Of a stretch of DNA of 22,750 nt, positions 1 through 6,712 are shown piece by piece (positions within the stretch are counted from its first letter, which is position 1; every line of letters begins with the position of its first letter). The notes beneath the pieces were generated by a model. The model was not told the DNA's origin and made no database searches. It saw nothing but the letters and a program-made list of their open reading frames with translations. Source of the DNA: Pseudomonadota bacterium (lineage in GTDB: Bacteria; Pseudomonadota; Alphaproteobacteria; Rhizobiales; Devosiaceae); NCBI GenBank assembly GCA_023387585.1, contig JAEWHZ010000060.1, positions 1 through 22,750 on the forward strand. Direction: 5' to 3'. A program made the position numbers and the translations under genes.

Positions 1-698
1 GGCAGCAGGGCGTTGCGCACCATGTGGCGGAACAGCACCCAGGCGCGCGAGGCGCCTTTGGCGCGGGCGACGGCGACGAAGGGCTGCGCCTCGATCTCGT
101 CGAGGCTGCGGATGAGGATCTGCGCCAAGGGGGCCGCGATCGGGATGGCGAGGGTGAGGACCGGTAGGATGAGCTGCTGGAACTCGCTGGGGTTGATGAC
201 CGGCACCAGCCGCAGGCGGAAGGAAAAGATCTGGATGAGCATGATGCCGATCCAGAACACCGGCAGAGCCGCCAGCAGCGAGGGCAGCGAGGCGAAGAAA
301 TCGCGCAGCCAGCGGAACGGCGACAGGAGCGACAGGAAGGCGAGCGAGAAGGCGAGGATGACGGCAAGCGTGACGCCGAGGGTCGCGAGGCGCAGCGTCG
401 CCGGCAGATTGGTGACGATGAGCTGGCTGACCGGCACGCCGGCCTGCACCGAATAGCCGAAACTGCCCTGGATGAAATTCCACACCGTATTGCCGTATTG
501 CGCCCAGATCGGCGCGTCGGCGCCGTAGAGGGCACGGATTTCGGCGATCTGCTCGGGCGAAAGGCCCATTTCGGGGTTCTGGTACTTGATCAGGATGGCA
601 TCGCCCGGCAGCGCCTGCAGCAGCAGGAACGAGGCGGTGAAGCTCGCCAGCAGCACGATGGCGGCCTGTCCGATGCGGTTGAGCAGATAGCGGGTCAT
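1..698 (-). CDS. DppB-type ABC transporter permease (partial, C-terminus outside window)
   Basis: Inner-membrane permease of a peptide/nickel/opine-type ABC importer. The visible 232 residues begin MTRYLLNRIGQ, the usual DppB-family opening, with a first membrane helix at about residues 9-28. A periplasmic stretch with ALPGD and a GLSPEQIAEIRALYG-like segment follows, as is typical of the family. Further hydrophobic segments lie at about 100-125, 135-160 and 170-195. Near the window edge there is an EAA-type loop (VARAKGASRAWVLFRH) that would contact the ATPase. Family members are about 310-330 residues, so roughly a quarter is missing to the left. The gene lies 67 bases downstream of the SBP gene on the same strand, with a strong stem-loop between. 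I see only a weak ribosome site, so translation may depend on readthrough from the SBP transcript. The second permease and the ATPases should lie further left. Substrate unknown. Confidence 0.92.
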   Translation of the reverse strand, partial: MTRYLLNRIGQAAIVLLASFTASFLLLQALPGDAILIKYQNPEMGLSPEQIAEIRALYGADAPIWAQYGNTVWNFIQGSFGYSVQAGVPVSQLIVTNLPATLRLATLGVTLAVILAFSLAFLSLLSPFRWLRDFFASLPSLLAALPVFWIGIMLIQIFSFRLRLVPVINPSEFQQLILPVLTLAIPIAAPLAQILIRSLDEIEAQPFVAVARAKGASRAWVLFRHMVRNALL

Positions 699-721
699 GA
701 GGCGATCTCGCGTAAGGATTG

Positions 722-758
722 CGGCTGCCCTCGGCGGAGGAGGACGCGAGGGCAGCCG
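722..758 (-). other. Stem-loop between SBP and permease genes
   Basis: A perfect 11-bp inverted repeat (722-732 with 748-758, 15-base loop) sits directly after the SBP stop codon and before the permease start. No T-run follows in the transcript direction, so it is unlikely to be a full terminator. Such structures between an abundant SBP and its permease commonly stabilise the upstream mRNA end and lower permease expression. That role is inferred. Confidence 0.6.
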
Positions 759-765
759 GGCCGGC

Positions 766-2415
766 TCAATTCTGTGCGAGCCAGACGTTGTAGAAGCTCG
801 GGCGCGCGACGGCGTCGAAGCTGAGCCCGTGGAGATACGGCGCGGCAGCGAAGACCTGCGGCTCCTCGAAGATCGGGACCACGTAGCTGTGCTCGATCAG
901 ATAGCGCTGCGCGTCGCCGGTCAGCGCGAGCCGGCGCTCGCGGTCGGGCTCGGAGGCGATGGCTTCGAGCAGGGCGTTGAGCTCCTCGTCGACGAAGCTT
1001 TGCACCTGCTGCGACGAGCCGCCGAGCTGGAGCAGGGCGTCGCGGTTGAGCGGGTGGAAGTTCGACTTGATCACGTCCGGATCGGCGCGGCCGACCATGG
1101 CGGGGCGCAGCGGGGTTTTCGCCGGATCGAGATTGTCGGTGGTGGCGCTGCCGCTGTCGCCGGCCAGCACGTTGACCTTGACCCCGACCTGCGCCCATTG
1201 CTGGCTGATCAGTTGCAGGGTGGCGCGGTTCTGCGGCTGGGGCAGCGATTCATAGACGTTGAGCTCGAGCCGCACGCCGTCCTTTTCGCGGATGCCGTCG
1301 GCGCCGGGCGTCCAGCCGGCCGCCTCGAGCAGCGCCACGGCCTCTTCGGGGTCGTATGCGAGCTGGTCGGACAGATCGACATAGCCGGAAGCGGTCGCGG
1401 CGATCACCGAGGTGGCGCGCGGATAGTGGCTCGAGAACAGCGTGTCGACGATTTCCTGGCTGTTGGTGGCGAGCGTCAGGGCGCGGCGCACCTGCTGGTC
1501 GGCGACGAGCGGATTGTCGGGGCGGAAGGTGACGTTGTTGTTGACGCCGCGCGTCGGGGCCGAATGGACGACATAACCGACGGCTTCCACCTGCGGCTCG
1601 TCATAGGCCTGCACCTGGCGGATGATATGCGCCTGATCGGCGAGCAGAGCGCCGATGCGCACGCTGTCCTCGGGGGTGATGATGAACTGGATGCCGTCGA
1701 GATAGGCGCGGCCCTGATGCTCGAAGCTGGGGGGCGCCCAGTCGTAGTCCTCGCGGGCGACCAGCGTCAGGCTCTGGCCGAGCGTTTCGCTCTCGACGAC
1801 GAAAGGTCCCGAACCGATGATCCTCGTTGCGTCGCCCAGTTCGTTGAACGGCTGCTGGAGCGTCGCCGGCGAGACGAGGCCGGAGCCGATCACCGAAGTG
1901 CCCTGAAGGAAGCCGGGCGAGGGCGCGCTGAAGTAGAATTTCACCGTGAGCGGGTCGATGACCTCGCTGCGCTCGTAATTGTTGACGACCTCGGAGACCG
2001 GATAGCCCAGCTCGTGCTCGCCAAGCCCGAAAATGTCGAAGTTGAGGGCCACGGCCTCGGCATCGACCGGGGCGCCGTCCGAGAAGGTGACGCCGGGGCG
2101 CAGGCGGAAGGTGTATTCGGTGGCGTTTTCGTTGATCTCCCAGGATTCGGCGACCCACGGCTCGATCTCGAGCGTTTCGGGGTTCTGCCAGGTCAGCTTG
2201 TCGGTGACCTGGTTGAGAATGCCGCTATTGGGGTAGAAGCCGCCGGCGGGCGGATAGAGATTGGTGTGGGCCTGCTGTTCAAGATAGATCAGCGTGCCGC
2301 CCGTGGCGGGCGTGTCCTGCGCGGCGGCGCCCATGGCAAGGGTCGCGCCGAGCGCGGTGGCAGCGAGCAGTTTTAGCGCGGCACGGCGCGCGACGGAGGC
2401 TGAAAGGAGTGACAC
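766..2415 (-). CDS. Family-5 extracellular solute-binding protein (DppA/OppA type, KPN_01854-like)
   Basis: Periplasmic substrate receptor of the ABC importer whose permease follows. I chose the GTG at 2415 (549 residues) because GAGAAGG lies 8 bases upstream. An ATG at 2481 would add 22 residues with no export character. From the GTG, a signal peptide of about 31 residues carries a paired-arginine start (ARRAALKLLAATALG) and ends near MGAAAQD; Tat export is possible. The mature part starts with GGTLIYLEQQAHTNLYPP, then the SBP_bac_5 core with AESWEINENATEYTFRLRPG and FSDGAPVDAEAV. From memory, this opening matches TIGR04028 (KPN_01854 family), members of which occur beside luciferase-like flavin monooxygenases and flavoproteins. 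Flavin enzymes are indeed encoded divergently here. Peptide specificity should not be assumed. SBP family very secure; subfamily moderate. Confidence 0.9.
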   Translation of the reverse strand: MSLLSASVARRAALKLLAATALGATLAMGAAAQDTPATGGTLIYLEQQAHTNLYPPAGGFYPNSGILNQVTDKLTWQNPETLEIEPWVAESWEINENATEYTFRLRPGVTFSDGAPVDAEAVALNFDIFGLGEHELGYPVSEVVNNYERSEVIDPLTVKFYFSAPSPGFLQGTSVIGSGLVSPATLQQPFNELGDATRIIGSGPFVVESETLGQSLTLVAREDYDWAPPSFEHQGRAYLDGIQFIITPEDSVRIGALLADQAHIIRQVQAYDEPQVEAVGYVVHSAPTRGVNNNVTFRPDNPLVADQQVRRALTLATNSQEIVDTLFSSHYPRATSVIAATASGYVDLSDQLAYDPEEAVALLEAAGWTPGADGIREKDGVRLELNVYESLPQPQNRATLQLISQQWAQVGVKVNVLAGDSGSATTDNLDPAKTPLRPAMVGRADPDVIKSNFHPLNRDALLQLGGSSQQVQSFVDEELNALLEAIASEPDRERRLALTGDAQRYLIEHSYVVPIFEEPQVFAAAPYLHGLSFDAVARPSFYNVWLAQN

Positions 2416-2423
2416 GGTTTCGA

Positions 2424-2430
2424 CCTTCTC
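2424..2430 (-). promoter_or_regulatory. Ribosome binding site deciding the SBP start
   Basis: GAGAAGG on the minus strand lies 8 bases before the GTG at 2415. The further-upstream ATG at 2481 would place non-conserved, non-hydrophobic residues ahead of the signal peptide. Confidence 0.6.
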
Positions 2431-2650
2431 TGAGGCGCCGTTCGGGCGCCGAGCGATTTTCGGCCCGCCGGAAGCGGGCATGCACTAAGGTTAGCGGGAC
2501 CGCGGAACAGCGAAACAACGCCCAAGGGATTTATCGACCAAAAGGCGGGCGCGGGACGGAAGGCGTTTCCCGAAGCGCGGCAAACAAGAGTAAAGGGCAA
2601 ACTCGGAATGCCCGCGCCGATTGATTAGGTTTTGCGTAATGCATTCAGAC
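2431..2650. other. Divergent intergenic region between SBP and flavin reductase genes
   Basis: About 220 bases that must hold promoters for both directions. It contains AT-richer patches (around 2525-2545 and 2620-2640), but I could not identify convincing -35/-10 pairs or a clear inverted repeat. No small gene with a good start and coding character was seen. Confidence 0.5.
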
Positions 2651-2657
2651 GAAGGAG
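2651..2657 (+). promoter_or_regulatory. Ribosome binding site deciding the flavin reductase start
   Basis: GAAGGAG is followed by 8 bases and the ATG at 2666. This favours that start over the two upstream in-frame ATGs. Confidence 0.65.
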
Positions 2658-2665
2658 CCGGCCCG

Positions 2666-3166
2666 ATGCTGGCGAAAGCCCCATTGACCATCGAGCACGA
2701 TCTGGCGGACCAGAAAGCCTATCGTGACGCGATCAGCCGACTGGCCTCGGGCGTGGCCATCGTCGCGGCCGGGCAGGGGCATGACATCGCCGCTTCGACC
2801 GTGACCTCGCTGTCCAGCCTGTCGATCGAGCCGCCCGCCGTCATGCTGGCGCTGATGCGGAACTCGCGCACGCTCGCCGCCATCCGGCGCGACCGGGTTT
2901 TCGGCATCGACATCCTGTCGGCCGGGCAGGAGGCGGTCGCGGACGCGATGGCGGGGCGGCTGGGCGAGAAATCGTTCGACGCCGACTGGCTGCCGGGCAG
3001 CGCCGGTGCTCCGCCCCGCCTGCGCCGCAGCCTCGCGCATCTGAGCTGCGTGCTGGCCGAGGTGCACGACTGGACCTCGCATGCGATCCTTGTCGCGCAT
3101 GTGACGTCAGTGGAGCACGATGCCGACGCCCAGCCGCTGCTGCACTGGAACCGGCGCTACCTTTAA
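2666..3166 (+). CDS. Flavin reductase domain protein (FMN-binding split barrel)
   Basis: Predicted NAD(P)H:flavin oxidoreductase of the Flavin_Reduct family, 166 residues and cytoplasmic. It would supply reduced FMN or FAD to a partner monooxygenase. Family features are the N-terminal FRDAISRLASGVAIV-like segment (here YRDAISRLASGVAIVAAG), then AASTVTSLSSLSIEPPAVMLAL, the usual flavin-binding strand with SLSIEPP, NSRTLAAIRRDRVFGIDILSAGQ, and a C-terminal ending LLHWNRRYL close to the common LLYxxRxY motif. The ATG at 2666 has GAAGGAG 8 bases upstream; earlier in-frame ATGs at 2621 and 2639 have no such site. Its stop overlaps the stop of the convergent FAD/NAD(P) gene by four bases (TTAA). 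No oxygenase partner is in the window; it may lie left of position 1 with the transporter genes. Confidence 0.88.
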   Translation: MLAKAPLTIEHDLADQKAYRDAISRLASGVAIVAAGQGHDIAASTVTSLSSLSIEPPAVMLALMRNSRTLAAIRRDRVFGIDILSAGQEAVADAMAGRLGEKSFDADWLPGSAGAPPRLRRSLAHLSCVLAEVHDWTSHAILVAHVTSVEHDADAQPLLHWNRRYL

Positions 3167-4512
3167 GGCGTCGCGGCGAGAATGCGGGCGGCGATGTTGG
3201 CCGCCTGGCGGCGGATGTCGGGGACGGCCTCGATCTCGAAGAACTGCCCGCGCGTCAGCGGGCCGATCACCTGTATCCTTTCCGAGGGCGTGCCGTCGGC
3301 GCCGAGCATGGCGCAGGCATCGGTGACGTCAAGCCCGATATGCAGCGCATCCGGCCGGGCGCGGCCGCGGCGGACGAGTTCGGCGACGACCGGATTGGTG
3401 CTGGCGGATATGTCGACGCTGACGCCGCCGCAATCATAGACGCGATCGACGGTGACCTCGCGCGTGACGGTGCCGCCGCGCGGGCGGATGGTCGCCACCG
3501 CCCCCTCGCCGGACTGGACGACATCGAGGAATTCACCGGCGACGAGGCTGACCTGGCCCGACCGTATCGCCGCGTCCAGCCGCTGATGCAGGTCGGGCGC
3601 CAGGCGATGGCGATGGACGTTCCACCAGGCGCGCAGATGACGCAGGAACTGCCGGCGGGTGGGCTCGCTCCAGCTCTGCCACAGGCGCTGGTTGTGGGGC
3701 CTGAGTCCATCGACCACGCTGCGCCAGTCGCCGCCCTGCCTCTCGGTGTCGGCGACCAGGCCGCGGAACCATTTGACGACATGGGTGAGACTGGTGCCGA
3801 ACGGCACGTCGGCGGCGCCGATCTCGATCGGGGGGAGGTTGCGATGGGAGCGGGGCAGGAGGCCGTTGCGAGACAGCACCGTGATTGGCCCGGTATGACC
3901 CGCATCGGCCAGCGACAGCCAGACATCGACCATGCTGAGCCCCGAGCCGAGGATCATGACGGCGGCGTCGGGATCGAGCGGGGTATCGGCTTCCGAACCG
4001 AGTCGGACGGCAACGCCGCGGCTGCGCGCCGGGCGAACCTCGTGCCCGACAGCGAGCACGGCGAAATCGGCGGAAACCGAACCGCCATCGCCAAGCGCCA
4101 CCGCGACGCCGGTTTCGGTCTCGACGAGGTCGAGAACGGTCTCGTTCAGCACCGTCAGGCGGCCCGCGCGGCTCCGGCCGGCCTGTTCGAGCACATGGGC
4201 GAGATAGCGGCCATATTCCGCGCGCGGCGCGAAGATCCAGCCGTCATCCGGAACGTCGGGGCGCCGGGTGCGCAGCCAGTCGAGGAAATGGCGCGGCTGG
4301 TCGGCGAAGGCGCTCATGCCGCGCGCGGGCACGTTAAGCAGATGCTCGTCATGGCTGGTGGAATAGGCAAGGCCTCGTCCGACGCGGCCGGCCTTCTCGA
4401 TCAGCGTGACATGCAACTCGCGCGCCGGATCGGCAAGAAGATGCGCGGCCATGAGCACGCCGCTGGCGCCGCCGCCGATAATGGCGACGGACGGCCTTTT
4501 CGGATCGATCAT
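3163..4512 (-). CDS. FAD/NAD(P)-binding oxidoreductase (YdhS/COG4529-like)
   Basis: Flavoprotein of 449 residues, cytoplasmic, no signal peptide. It begins MIDPKRPSVAIIGGGASG, a Rossmann FAD-binding motif GGGASG at residues 13-18, followed by an acidic strand end (LIEKAGRVGRGLAY). A second dinucleotide site (VMILGSGLSMVD) lies near residues 180-190. HLLNVPARGMSAFADQP and the C-terminal VIGPLTRGQFFEIEAVPDIRRQA are typical of the NAD_binding_9/COG4529 group. The ATG at 4512 is preferred because AGGGA lies 8 bases upstream and the Rossmann strand follows; an extension to 4542 adds 10 unlikely residues. It is convergent with the flavin reductase, and both belong with the SBP of the left transporter by family habit. 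The reaction is unknown; possibly an N- or S-oxygenating or electron-transfer step on the imported compound. Confidence 0.85.
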   Translation of the reverse strand: MIDPKRPSVAIIGGGASGVLMAAHLLADPARELHVTLIEKAGRVGRGLAYSTSHDEHLLNVPARGMSAFADQPRHFLDWLRTRRPDVPDDGWIFAPRAEYGRYLAHVLEQAGRSRAGRLTVLNETVLDLVETETGVAVALGDGGSVSADFAVLAVGHEVRPARSRGVAVRLGSEADTPLDPDAAVMILGSGLSMVDVWLSLADAGHTGPITVLSRNGLLPRSHRNLPPIEIGAADVPFGTSLTHVVKWFRGLVADTERQGGDWRSVVDGLRPHNQRLWQSWSEPTRRQFLRHLRAWWNVHRHRLAPDLHQRLDAAIRSGQVSLVAGEFLDVVQSGEGAVATIRPRGGTVTREVTVDRVYDCGGVSVDISASTNPVVAELVRRGRARPDALHIGLDVTDACAMLGADGTPSERIQVIGPLTRGQFFEIEAVPDIRRQAANIAARILAATP

Positions 4513-4602
4513 CAGAATGTTCCCTGCAACGGCACGCAACAAGCCGCAGTGTCGCCGGGTTCATAAAGTCGATGGGGCCGGCAGACAAGGGCACTGCCGC
4601 GA

Positions 4603-4627
4603 GCCTCGCGCCACCTCACCGCGAGGC
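4603..4627 (-). terminator. GC stem-loop downstream of the SBP stub
   Basis: An 8-bp perfect inverted repeat (4603-4610 with 4620-4627, 9-base loop) lies 17 bases past the stub's stop codon on the minus strand. There is no clear U-tract, so it may be the relic of the lost gene's terminator rather than an efficient one. Confidence 0.4.
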
Positions 4628-4643
4628 GGCGCGTCCGGAGAGA

Positions 4644-4811
4644 TCAGCGGGTGGAGTCGAGATCGTAGATTTCCTCGATATCGTCGAGCACCAGATTGCC
4701 CGCGATGATGCCGCCGGCCGTGTTCCGGATGGCGTCGGACACTTCGTAGACATCGCCGGCCTTGACCCCTTCGAGCTTCCGCCACAGTGGGTCGGCCAGC
4801 GCGAATCCCCA
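4644..4811 (-). pseudogene. C-terminal remnant of an iron-siderophore ABC transporter substrate-binding protein
   Basis: On the minus strand an open stretch of about 56 residues reads WGFALADPLWRKLEGV, then KAGDVYEVSDAIRN, then a glycine pair and IIAGNLVLDDIEEIYD, ending at TGA (4644-4646). This is the characteristic end of FecB/FepB-type binding proteins (PF01497): DPLW, a hydrophobic residue followed by AGxVYxV, then a small-residue run and ANLVLDDL. Everything N-terminal, including signal peptide and first lobe, is absent. A stop (4845-4847) closes the frame 11 codons upstream, and only a GTG at 4823 could start it. Family members are about 300-350 residues, so this is a deletion relic and not a functional receptor. 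No FecC/D/E-type genes remain nearby. Confidence 0.7.
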
Positions 4812-4857
4812 ACGGGAAGGCACGCAGGACGATTCTACCGGCTGTCATATTTACTTT

Positions 4858-4885
4858 ATATGATACGTTCAGTATGGACTGAACG
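4858..4885 (+). promoter_or_regulatory. Operator-like inverted repeat with a candidate -10 box
   Basis: A perfect 8-bp inverted repeat, CGTTCAGT (4866-4873) and ACTGAACG (4878-4885), is separated by ATGG. A TATGAT-like -10 box at 4859-4864 abuts it on the plus strand. The -35 is weak. The geometry fits a dimeric repressor such as TetR or GbsR/MarR type. It may control the efflux operon starting about 165 bases downstream, or may have belonged to the lost SBP gene reading the other way. No matching regulator can be proven. Confidence 0.5.
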
Positions 4886-4993
4886 AATTGAAGCCCCGTC
4901 TGTCCCGCTTGATTCCCGGCGGGGGTTGCGGACTTCGCGAGAGGGGCTCCTGCTCCGTTCGCGGCAGGGGTTTCCGGATTTCGTCGGCCCCGT

Positions 4994-5010
4994 ATTCCCG
5001 AACCGGGAAT
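4994..5010 (+). promoter_or_regulatory. Inverted repeat in the regulator leader
   Basis: ATTCCCG-AAC-CGGGAAT is a perfect 7-bp palindromic pair ending 38 bases before the regulator start codon. It could be an autoregulatory operator for the GbsR-type protein or a small hairpin in the leader mRNA; sequence alone does not decide. Confidence 0.4.
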
Positions 5011-5048
5011 GCGGCGCTTTGCCGGAAATGGCCTGAAGGATGCATCCC

Positions 5049-5516
5049 ATGTCGGCGCTCGACCGCTTCATAGAGGAACTCGGGCTGTTCTCGCAAGAGC
5101 AGGGCGGTTCGCGCATCGCCGGCCGGATCGTCGGCCTGCTGATCGCGGAAGGCCGCGAGTTCAGCCTGAACGAGATCAGCGAGCGCCTGGCGGTCAGCCG
5201 TGCGAGCGTGAGCACCAATGCGCGCCAGCTCGCGCGCAAGGGCGTGATCCAGCTTCGCGCCCGCGCCGGGGACCGTCAGGACTATTACGAAATCACCGAC
5301 GTACCCTATGTCGATATGCTCGGCGACCTGGCCGGGCGGTTCGAGCGCCATGCCCGCGCCATCGGGGCCTGCCTCGAGGGGATGCGCAAGGAAGATGCGG
5401 CGGCAGCCGATCGCGCCGCGGGCTTCCATGTTTTCCTCGAACGATCGGCGACCATCCTGAACGACTGGGCCGACACGCTCGGCAAAGAAGCCGCACAGCC
5501 AAAGGACGACGAATGA
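5049..5516 (+). CDS. GbsR/MarR-family winged-helix transcriptional regulator
   Basis: Cytoplasmic DNA-binding protein of 155 residues, probably the local repressor of the RND efflux operon it heads. Residues about 17-80 form the winged helix: GGSRIAGRIVGLLIAEGREFSLNEISERLAVSR-type text with the recognition helix around SRASVSTNARQLARKGVI, then a wing with RAGDRQDYYEI. That arrangement is typical of GbsR/YvaV-like MarR relatives. The C-terminal half is helical and likely dimerises. I chose the ATG at 5049, since GAAGGA lies 8 bases upstream; the ATG at 5040 is immediately next to that site and too close. Its stop overlaps the adaptor start (ATGA, 5513-5516), so the two are translationally coupled. 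Ligand unknown. Confidence 0.85.
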   Translation: MSALDRFIEELGLFSQEQGGSRIAGRIVGLLIAEGREFSLNEISERLAVSRASVSTNARQLARKGVIQLRARAGDRQDYYEITDVPYVDMLGDLAGRFERHARAIGACLEGMRKEDAAAADRAAGFHVFLERSATILNDWADTLGKEAAQPKDDE

Positions 5517-6709
5517 CCAACGGCAATGACAAGCCCGAATGGGCACAGAGCAGGCGCGAGAAGGAAAACGCCCGGCGGGCGGCCGAGGGCCTGAAGCCCA
5601 GACGGCGCATCATCCCCTGGATCATCCTCGGGCTCATCGTTGTGGGCGGCGTGGCTTTCTTCGTCACCCGTCCGCCCGAACCCGAAGTAACGGCTTCCAT
5701 CGACGAGGGCTCGAACGCCCGGCAGCTTCTGGAGGCCGAGACCGAGGTGGTGCAGCCCCGGACCCTGAGCCAGACCGTGAAGGTCACCGGCACGCTGGTG
5801 CCGGGCCAGCAATCCGACGTCGCCTCGCAGGCGTCCGGCCGGGTGCTGAGCGTCGCGGTGAGGCCCGGCGATACGGTATCCGAAGGCGATGTGCTGCTCG
5901 AGATCGACCGCGCCACGCTGGAGCTGCAACTGAGCCAGCAGCGGGCCACGGCCGATGCGACGCGCGCCCAGCTCGTCTCGTCGCGCCAGCAGCTCGAGCG
6001 CACCGAGGAACTGGCGCGCCAGGGCCTCGCCAGCCCTTCGGCGCTCGAGCAGGCGCGCTCGGCGACGGCCGCCCTCGATGCCAATCTGGCGGCGCTTGAA
6101 AGCGCCGTGCAGTCGGCCGAACTCGCGCTGAGCAATGCCAGCGTGATCTCCCCGCTTTCCGGCAGCGTCGCCTCGCGCTCGGTCGAGCCGGGGCAGACGG
6201 TCAACGCCGGGACGCCGCTGCTCACCATCGTCAATCTCGACGAGATGGAGTTCCAGGCTTCGGCCTCGGTCAATTCCAGCGCGCTGGTCGGGCCGGGACA
6301 GACCGTGAGCGTCCAGGTGTCGGGTCTCGGAAACGATACCTTCACCGGCTCGGTAACGCGCGTGAACCCCGTCGCCGTCGCCGGCACCCGCACCGTGCCG
6401 ATCTATATCGAGCTCGACAATGCCGAAGGCCGGCTGCGCGGGGGGATGTTCGCCACCGGGCATATCACCGTGGCCGAGAAGGCCGACGCCATCGCCATCC
6501 CGGCTTCCGCCATCCGCGAGGATGCCGAAGGCGAATTCGTGCTCGTGCTGTCCGGCGAAACGCTGGCGCGCCACCCGATCGAGCCCGGGCGGGAGTGGGA
6601 TCGCGGCCGCATCGTCGAGGTGTCCGGCATCGAGCCGGGGCTGCACATCGTCTCCGCCGCGCTTCCCGAGCTGGATGTCGGCGACCACTACGAGCTGATC
6701 GAGGACTGA
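5513..6709 (+). CDS. RND efflux periplasmic adaptor (membrane fusion protein, HlyD/AcrA family)
   Basis: 398 residues. A charged cytoplasmic N-terminus (about 1-31, rich in R/K/E) precedes a single membrane anchor, IIPWIILGLIVVGGVAFFV, at about 32-52; there is no lipobox. The periplasmic part follows the family order: barrel-sandwich half with SGRVLSVAVRPGDTVSEGDVLLEID (about 110-135), an alpha-helical hairpin with two long coiled-coil helices (about 136-205), the second lipoyl half SPLSGSVASRSVEPGQTVNAG (about 209-230), a beta barrel, and a membrane-proximal domain with IPASAIREDAEGEFVLV. AAGGA lies 6 bases before the start. It links the RND pump to an outer-membrane channel, which is not encoded here. 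The gene ends 3 bases before the pump gene. Confidence 0.93.
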   Translation: MTNGNDKPEWAQSRREKENARRAAEGLKPRRRIIPWIILGLIVVGGVAFFVTRPPEPEVTASIDEGSNARQLLEAETEVVQPRTLSQTVKVTGTLVPGQQSDVASQASGRVLSVAVRPGDTVSEGDVLLEIDRATLELQLSQQRATADATRAQLVSSRQQLERTEELARQGLASPSALEQARSATAALDANLAALESAVQSAELALSNASVISPLSGSVASRSVEPGQTVNAGTPLLTIVNLDEMEFQASASVNSSALVGPGQTVSVQVSGLGNDTFTGSVTRVNPVAVAGTRTVPIYIELDNAEGRLRGGMFATGHITVAEKADAIAIPASAIREDAEGEFVLVLSGETLARHPIEPGREWDRGRIVEVSGIEPGLHIVSAALPELDVGDHYELIED

Positions 6710-6712
6710 CGC

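Larger units (their letters stand above)
4543..5048. other. 506-base gap with decayed SBP stub and operator-like repeats
   Basis: This gap lies between the FAD/NAD(P) gene and the GbsR-type regulator. It holds the 3-prime stub of a siderophore-type SBP gene, a GC stem-loop just past that stub, a perfect 8-bp inverted repeat at 4866-4885, and a 7-bp inverted repeat at 4994-5010. Those items are listed separately. Apart from them I see no intact gene; long open frames in other phases lack coding character. The AT-rich patch 4846-4865 contrasts with the surrounding GC-rich DNA and is probably promoter sequence. Confidence 0.6.

Noticed and set aside
697..2376. Long plus-strand open frame (559 codons) opposite the SBP gene
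   Set aside because: It mirrors the SBP codons; the minus-strand protein has a signal peptide and clear family motifs, while the plus frame has none.
4561..5036. Possible small genes in other frames of the gap
   Set aside because: No ribosome sites, no family features; the only frame with recognisable protein text is the SBP stub.
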